From Cyclina sinensis (lineage: Eukaryota > Mollusca > Bivalvia > Venerida > Veneridae), in assembly GCA_012932295.1 (NCBI GenBank), contig JAAONU010000086.1, positions 1 to 64,000 on the forward strand: a stretch of 64,000 nucleotides of DNA, written 5' to 3'. Position numbers and translations under genes: made by a program. Of the stretch, positions 58,935-64,000 are shown piece by piece. Numbering within the stretch: the first letter of the stretch is position 1; each line of letters begins with the position of its first letter. Under the pieces are notes generated by a model. That model worked only from the letters and a program-made list of their open reading frames with translations. It searched no databases and was not told the origin of the DNA.

Positions 58935-60850
58935 TTTATATGCCCAAAGAGCAAATTATGGTCCTGGTTGTTCGTCCTTCCGTCTATCCGTCCGTCTGTC
59001 CATTCGTCCCTCTGTCCGTTAGCAATTTGGTTTCCAGAGTATAACTTCATATGATTATTGCCCCTTATTGATCTTGGAGTCAGTAACTCAAACACTTATT
59101 TGTATGAATTAATGAATGTGTTATCTAAGGCTGGTCTGTTCATGGCGAACCTAGCAATCTTTGTTTATTATAATCAACCATATTTAAGTACTTCTAACAG
59201 ACCTATCATCAATATGAAAGTCGTAAATATGCATGTGAAATCAGAGTAAATTTACATCTGATTCTTTCAATTTCTTTTAACAAGTCATTTTAAGCAAGGC
59301 AGATATAATGTTTGATAAAAATCTTATATTAACTTTTGTTATGCAAAACGTACGTGAATTGGGTGGGGTAGTGGATGCTACTCGTTTTCAACATATCTGG
59401 CTAAGTGAGATATATATGATATACATCTAAAGTGTTTTTTATACTTGAATTTGTTGTGTTTATATATCAGTTATACATATTTTACATAATCAGATGCTTC
59501 AAATAAAATAAATTAATCCAAAGTATACATATGATTTTTTGTCTGTTATAGACTGATGGATCATAAGAATTTTTATATCCCCTCCTCCCCCCCCCCTCAA
59601 AAAAAAAATGGGGGAGGCATATAGTTTTTGCAGCGTCTGTCCGTCTGTTCTTCCTTCCTTCCATTTACGGATGGATTTTGAAATGATTTTGCATAAATGT
59701 GAACCATACAGAGAGGATGTGTCGCGTGCAAGACTCAGGTCTAAAGAACAAAGGTCAAGGTCGAATTTCGATTCCGAAGGAAACTTTTCATAAAAGTGCA
59801 ATGATGTTTGTGTCCGGTCAACAATTCTTTCATTCCTGGATGGATTTTAAAATAACTACGCACAAATGTGTTGGACATAATGATGACGTGTCGTGCACAA
59901 GAATCAGGTATTTAAGTCAAAAGCTAAGGACACACTTACATGCCAAATGTCATGATATGATTGTAAATAAATGGTAAAATAATTCTGCATATACATGAGA
60001 CATTGTGTCGCGCTTAAGACTCAGGTCTGTAGCTCAAAGGTCAAGGTCACACTTAGGCTTCATAGAAATTTTTTCATAAAATTGCACTGATGGTCGTGTG
60101 CGGTCAACAATTTTGTAATTCGTTGATGAATTTTGAAAGAAGTTGGTATAAATGTGTTGCACATTAAGATGTCGCGCACAAGAATCAGGTCTGCAGCTCA
60201 AAGGCCAAGGTCACACTTATATGTCAAAAATCATATGACTGTCAATAGATGGCCATGTCCAGTCCATAACATAATAATTTATTGAAGGATTTGAATAGAT
60301 GTGTTGCAAATTAAGGTGATGTATCATGTGCAAGACCCAGGCCTGCAGCTCAGAGGTCAAGGTCATACTAAAACTTCAAAGGAAACTGTTCATAAATGTG
60401 CATTGATGGCCGTGTCCAATCAATAATTTTGTCATTCATGGATGGATTTTGGAATAACTTGGCATGAAATTGTTGCACATTAGGACGATGTGTTGCACAT
60501 AAGAATCAGATCTGCATTTCAAATGTCAAGGTTTATTAAAAAGGTCAAAGGTCATGCTAGATTATCTCCATTTATATATTTCTGTTCAGATTTCATGTCT
60601 GCTCAGTATCTTTGTCATCTATGATTTTAATTTGTTAAGACTTGGCATAAATGATCACAAATTCATGTGGATGTGGCATGAAAAAAACTCCCTGTTTTTC
60701 ACTTTTTGAATAACCTCCATTTATTCATATCGTGTTTGGATTTCATGTCTGTTCTGTATCTTTGTCATGTATGATTGCTATTTCATAACACTGCTAATAC
60801 ATGATCACCAACTCATGACGATGTGTCACCATATCTATATATCATATATA
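58935..60850 (+). repeat. Molluscan CCGTCTGTCCG-type repeats with ~180-bp internal units
   Basis: A first block (about 58939-59230) starts tatgcccaaagagcaaatta and carries gtccttccgtctatccgtcc. A second starts near 59580 with a palindromic cctccccccccc...tgggggagg and gtctgtccgtctgttc. It continues as about six units of 150-180 bp, each with (g)atgtgtcgcg(t/c)(g/a)caag, caggtct and caaaggtcaaggtc (near 59718, 59887, 60006, 60172, 60318). The second block ends near 60800. No ORF is credible. These look like dispersed, probably non-autonomous, repeats. Confidence 0.75.
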
Positions 60851-60979
60851 TATTATAGTTTTTTATATTTCATCCTGCTTAAGAATCTTAATCAACAATT
60901 TATTAGTTTGTCGCAGGTTTCGCATTTTTCGATATTTTAAATTTGGATCTGAAAGAATAAATGAGATGAATAAAAGATA

Positions 60980-62520
60980 AAAGAAACACTCTTAGAGCAA
61001 AGGCGGGAAATTTAAACTTGCTTTTAATTAATATCAATGGTTGGTAAGTATCTCCTACTGCAGTTGCATTGTAGGTTGTCAGATATAAAATCATCAACAA
61101 AACCATTAAGTGGAGTGTCAGTTATAGTATTTTGGTGACATATCAGTCACCACAAGTTAAACAAAAATTTGAATTTCATCCAGTTTCTGATTGCTAGTTT
61201 ATATGGATCGTTATGGGATAACTTCTTTCATGTAGAATTAACCAAAATTATGAGACAAAAGGATGACTGTTATTCTGCAGAAATACTCAATAGGATTTAC
61301 ACACAATCTCACACTCGAGAAGACTTTAAAGTTTTGAAATCAAGAGAATGCTCTGCTGAAGCCTGCCAAAAAATGCTCTACATATTTTTGCACGCAACAA
61401 AGATGTTGATTCTCATAACAAATATTAGTTGGAGGCTTTAAATCAACCTGTGGAGACTACAATTATACCCTCACTACAAAGGGTGAGTGTGTGTGTGTGG
61501 GGGGGGGGGGGGCGGTATACTGGAATCGCTTTGTCGCTCGGTCGGTCGGTCAGTCGGTCGGTCCGTCTCCACCTTGTCCGCTCAATAAATCATATACTAA
61601 TAGAAGGATTTTCTTCAAATTTGGCTTTTATATTAACCTCAACATGGGAATGTGCAGAACCATGTTGCTCTAGTGTCAGGTCAAGGTCACACTAGAAGGT
61701 CAGTTAATTTTCGTGTCCGCTCTGCAAATTCTATACCCATTGAAGAGTTTTCTTCAGTTTGGCTCAAATGTTCAACTCATGATAGCCATGTGTAGAACTT
61801 ATGTTGACATTGTACCAGCTCAAGATCAAGGTCACATTTGAAGATAAAATATTTGACAAGGAATTATAAGACGAGGATTTTCTTCTAACTTCACCCAAAT
61901 GTTCATCTCAACAAGGCATTGTGCATAACCCATATTGCCCTTTAAACTAAGCTCAAATGTTTCCCTGATGAAGAGGATATGCAGAACTGGTGTTGGTCTT
62001 GTGTTTACCTTGTACTAGCTCATGGTCAAGGTCATACGTCAAATATTAGACAATCAAATGTAAGACGAGGAAATTTTTCTTACTATGCTGAATACATGAA
62101 ATTATTTTAGCTCATAATTTCTTTGTTTTATTAAATTTGCAAAATCAAAGGTTATTGTTACCTGTTTCCTGATTTTGATGATTCAAAATTTATTCATACC
62201 ATTACCTGTGAAGTGTTGTCTTTTCTTTCCCATCAAAAACAACTATTTTGTCACAGTTCACCCTTGAACTTAATAACTTTCCTGATGCAACACCAATATT
62301 GCGGTCAGAAACAAGTTTCACTGTGACAGGCTCAAACCAAAATTTAAAAGTAATAAGGTATCAATTTCCCTTGAAGTTAGCTTGGCCATTTACTATTCAC
62401 AAAGTACAAGGACTCACCTTTGATAAAATTGTTGTCTCCTTTCAAGGCCGTTTTGGGAATGGCCAAGCATATTTTGCACTCAGCAGAGCAATTACACTGA
62501 CTGGGTTAAACCTATCATAG
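60980..62520 (+). pseudogene. Helentron/Helitron2 PIF1-type helicase remnant, split by a repeat insertion
   Basis: Helicases of this type unwind DNA during rolling-circle-like transposition. NLNLLLI...ISMVG (about 61000-61045) is followed by SGVSVIVF and GDIS (about 61110-61150, Walker B region). VELTKIMRQKDD (about 61230), ILNRI, EDFKVLKSRE and IFARNKDVDSHN (about 61385) follow. Coding then breaks at about 61465 and resumes at about 62150 with [20 protein letters not shown] and [12 protein letters not shown] (62380-62500), the C-terminal SF1B helicase motifs. Several frameshifts and stops are present. No Rep domain was found upstream. Confidence 0.8.
61465..62060 (+). mobile_element. Molluscan GGTCGGTC-type repeat inserted in the helicase
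   Basis: Starts near accctcactacaaagggtgag, carries a TG/G16 run (61483-61511) and (GGTC)n near 61538-61562, then ~130-bp units with aaggattttcttcaaatttggct and gtcaaggtcac. The helicase reads on each side of it. Confidence 0.65.
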
Positions 62521-62639
62521 TTAAGGGAAAGAAAACAACAACAACAAATGAAGAGGTACAAAAACAAATAAATTATCTTAAGACAACACAAGCATCTCCG
62601 TTATTCTTTTAGATTTTTAAGCAATTGGATAAAACTATT

Positions 62640-63100
62640 TAAACATCAATTTTGAATATTAGATCCTACCAACATCATCAGAAAGACTTTATGCATGATC
62701 CAGTATTTCTTGCATCAGATTTAATCATCTTTACTGAAACATGGTTGAATAATCAAAGTTCTAAAATAACATTTCCAAAGAAATTCATAGTATTGCGTAC
62801 AGACAAAGTATCAAATCACTTTGATTCCCGTTCTGGTGAATTTCTGGTATAAACTTAAGAAAGCTTGTTTCTTCAGTGTTAACAGTTTTGAAAGCAAATT
62901 TGTGCAAATTGTATTAGTTAGTTTAGTAACAAGATCAAATAGATATGTTGGTGTTATCGGTGTCTATAACTCACCAAATTCAATGAACCAAAAGGAAAAG
63001 TGAGAAGATGAAGTTTTACGTAAAGTTGAAAATATTAAATGCTTGGAAGACCAGCCACGTATCATATGCACTGGGGATTTCAACCAAGCTATATTGAGGA
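62640..63100 (+). pseudogene. Helentron C-terminal apurinic-like endonuclease fragment
   Basis: LNIRSYQHHQKDF (about 62652), LIIFTETWL (about 62724) and ICTGDFNQ (about 63065) are APE-type endonuclease motifs. An endonuclease directly after a PIF1-like helicase is the known arrangement of Helentron/Helitron2 elements. The frame breaks near 62850 and 63001, and the domain is cut off at about 63100 where a palindromic MITE begins. The H-containing end (SDH) was not found. Confidence 0.75.
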
Positions 63101-63101
63101 T

Positions 63102-63179
63102 ATTTGTTTGTTTTTCGTGAATATGGAAAATATCTCATCGCGATGAGATATATTCCATATTCACGAAAAACAAACAAAT
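63102..63179. mobile_element. Near-perfect 78-bp palindrome (fold-back MITE, copy 3)
   Basis: Left half 63102-63140 and right half 63141-63179 are reverse complements except for one position (aaaatatc against aatatatc), with no spacer: the centre is ctcatcg|cgatgag. Ends atttgtttgtttttcgtga match copies 1 and 2. Confidence 0.85.
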
Positions 63180-64000
63180 TTTCTATTTATTAAATGCTAA
63201 CATTTGAAAAAAATGAAAAAAATGAAGAACTATTTTTTGATACTTACCATTGATAAACGGGTGTATGAATACATGATATTGGCTCTTCAATTGCACAAAT
63301 TCCGCCATATTGAATTTTAATCGACAGAAATCGATCAAACTTGCTTTGGAATTTCAACGATTTATTCAACTTGTGCACCATGACTCAAAACGAGAACATG
63401 ACTGAAATTGGGAAATTTTTTAAACATTGACACTGGATAACTTGTCATTGAAGGTAAGTTCTTAATTTTGTCTTTATTTTACAGTCACGTGTGACAAAAA
63501 TTATGACTCATGAATGTCGGTACATGTACATGTACACATTCAGCCTTGACACATTTTTCTTATTAAAATTTATTAAAGCAGACGGATATGTTGTTGTTGT
63601 TACAGTTATTTATGGTGTGAAACCACCAAATAGATTCCTTCTTTATTCTATATAAAATTCATAAAGTTCACAGGGCTGTAAAACATAGCAAAACTTTTTT
63701 TAAATAGCTTTAACTTACATATTCTTGTAGATCTATATATGTACTCATGAAAAATAGCAAGAAAAGTGGGGGTTGTGTTTCAAACAAGAAAGATATTTCT
63801 GCTCATGTAAACTTACCCATAAAATTAACAAAAAATCTGAGCTAATTTTCAGATTGGGGTATGTGAAACAATTTCACATTGTGAATTCTATTCTGAATGC
63901 ATATGAGCATAAAATTGCTACCACACTATCAGAAATAGTCAAACAAAATGATTCCAGCAAAAAGAATACACAGATTAGGGCAAAAATATTAAAAATAGCC
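63180..64000. other. No gene recognised
   Basis: AT-rich sequence with no convincing ORF. tgtacatgtacatgtaca near 63515-63535 is a short palindromic run. Confidence 0.4.

Overview
The window is eukaryotic and looks like repeat-rich intergenic DNA of a mollusc, most likely a bivalve. The grounds are AT-rich sequence, no operons, many APE-type LINEs, and several interspersed repeats familiar from bivalve genomes (the AGCTCACCTGG...GGCCCTCTTGTTT repeat and the GTCCGTC/GGTCGGTC-type repeats). I see no host gene, tRNA or rRNA gene. Almost everything recognisable is a mobile element, and most are broken.

Layout: 1-2531 is a 3'-truncated LINE, near-identical to 7301-9831. 2961-6846 is an older L1/Tx1-like LINE whose endonuclease is split by a 288-bp fold-back element (2982-3269) with a 7-bp target duplication. 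About 7130-12404 is a fuller copy of the first LINE. 12405-25160 is a complete 12.76-kb Ty3/gypsy-type LTR retrotransposon on the minus strand: equal 1831-bp LTRs, TSD cata, tRNA-Leu primer site, intact gag, intact pol, and an intact third ORF. 25.5-27.1 kb holds small hairpin and minisatellite arrays. 28.8-29.3 kb is a LINE remnant, and 29.9-31.4 kb a molluscan composite repeat. 31.5-34.1 kb is a TA-flanked element with ~85-bp inverted ends, followed by an iteron cluster at 34.2-34.4 kb. 39.9-45.0 kb is a large fold-back structure made of hairpin-forming tandem units, with a CR1/L2-type LINE nested inside. 47.8-48.1 kb holds a possible gypsy RT scrap, 50.05-51.4 kb a pogo-like transposase pseudogene, and 54.7-58.2 kb a minus-strand LINE. 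58.9-60.8 kb holds molluscan repeats, and 61.0-63.1 kb a decayed Helentron (PIF1 helicase followed by an endonuclease), itself interrupted by another repeat and by a palindromic MITE.

The main discovery candidate is the LTR retrotransposon. Its third ORF sits in the env position but encodes a zinc-finger-like N-terminus, a long charged Lys/Glu/Ser-rich middle, and a C-terminal KCTD-type BTB/T1 (K_tetra) domain that appears captured from a host gene. ORF3 has no usable upstream ATG. It begins just after a strong splice acceptor, and a consensus donor after gag codon 34 is in the same phase, so it is probably translated from a spliced RNA that borrows the gag start. Pol is in the -1 frame and is probably reached at a canonical G_GGA_AAC slippery site followed by a nested stem. 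Gag, Pol and ORF3 would then all start from the gag ATG, by plain translation, frameshifting and splicing respectively.

All calls were made by reading the sequence and translations; no database search was run.
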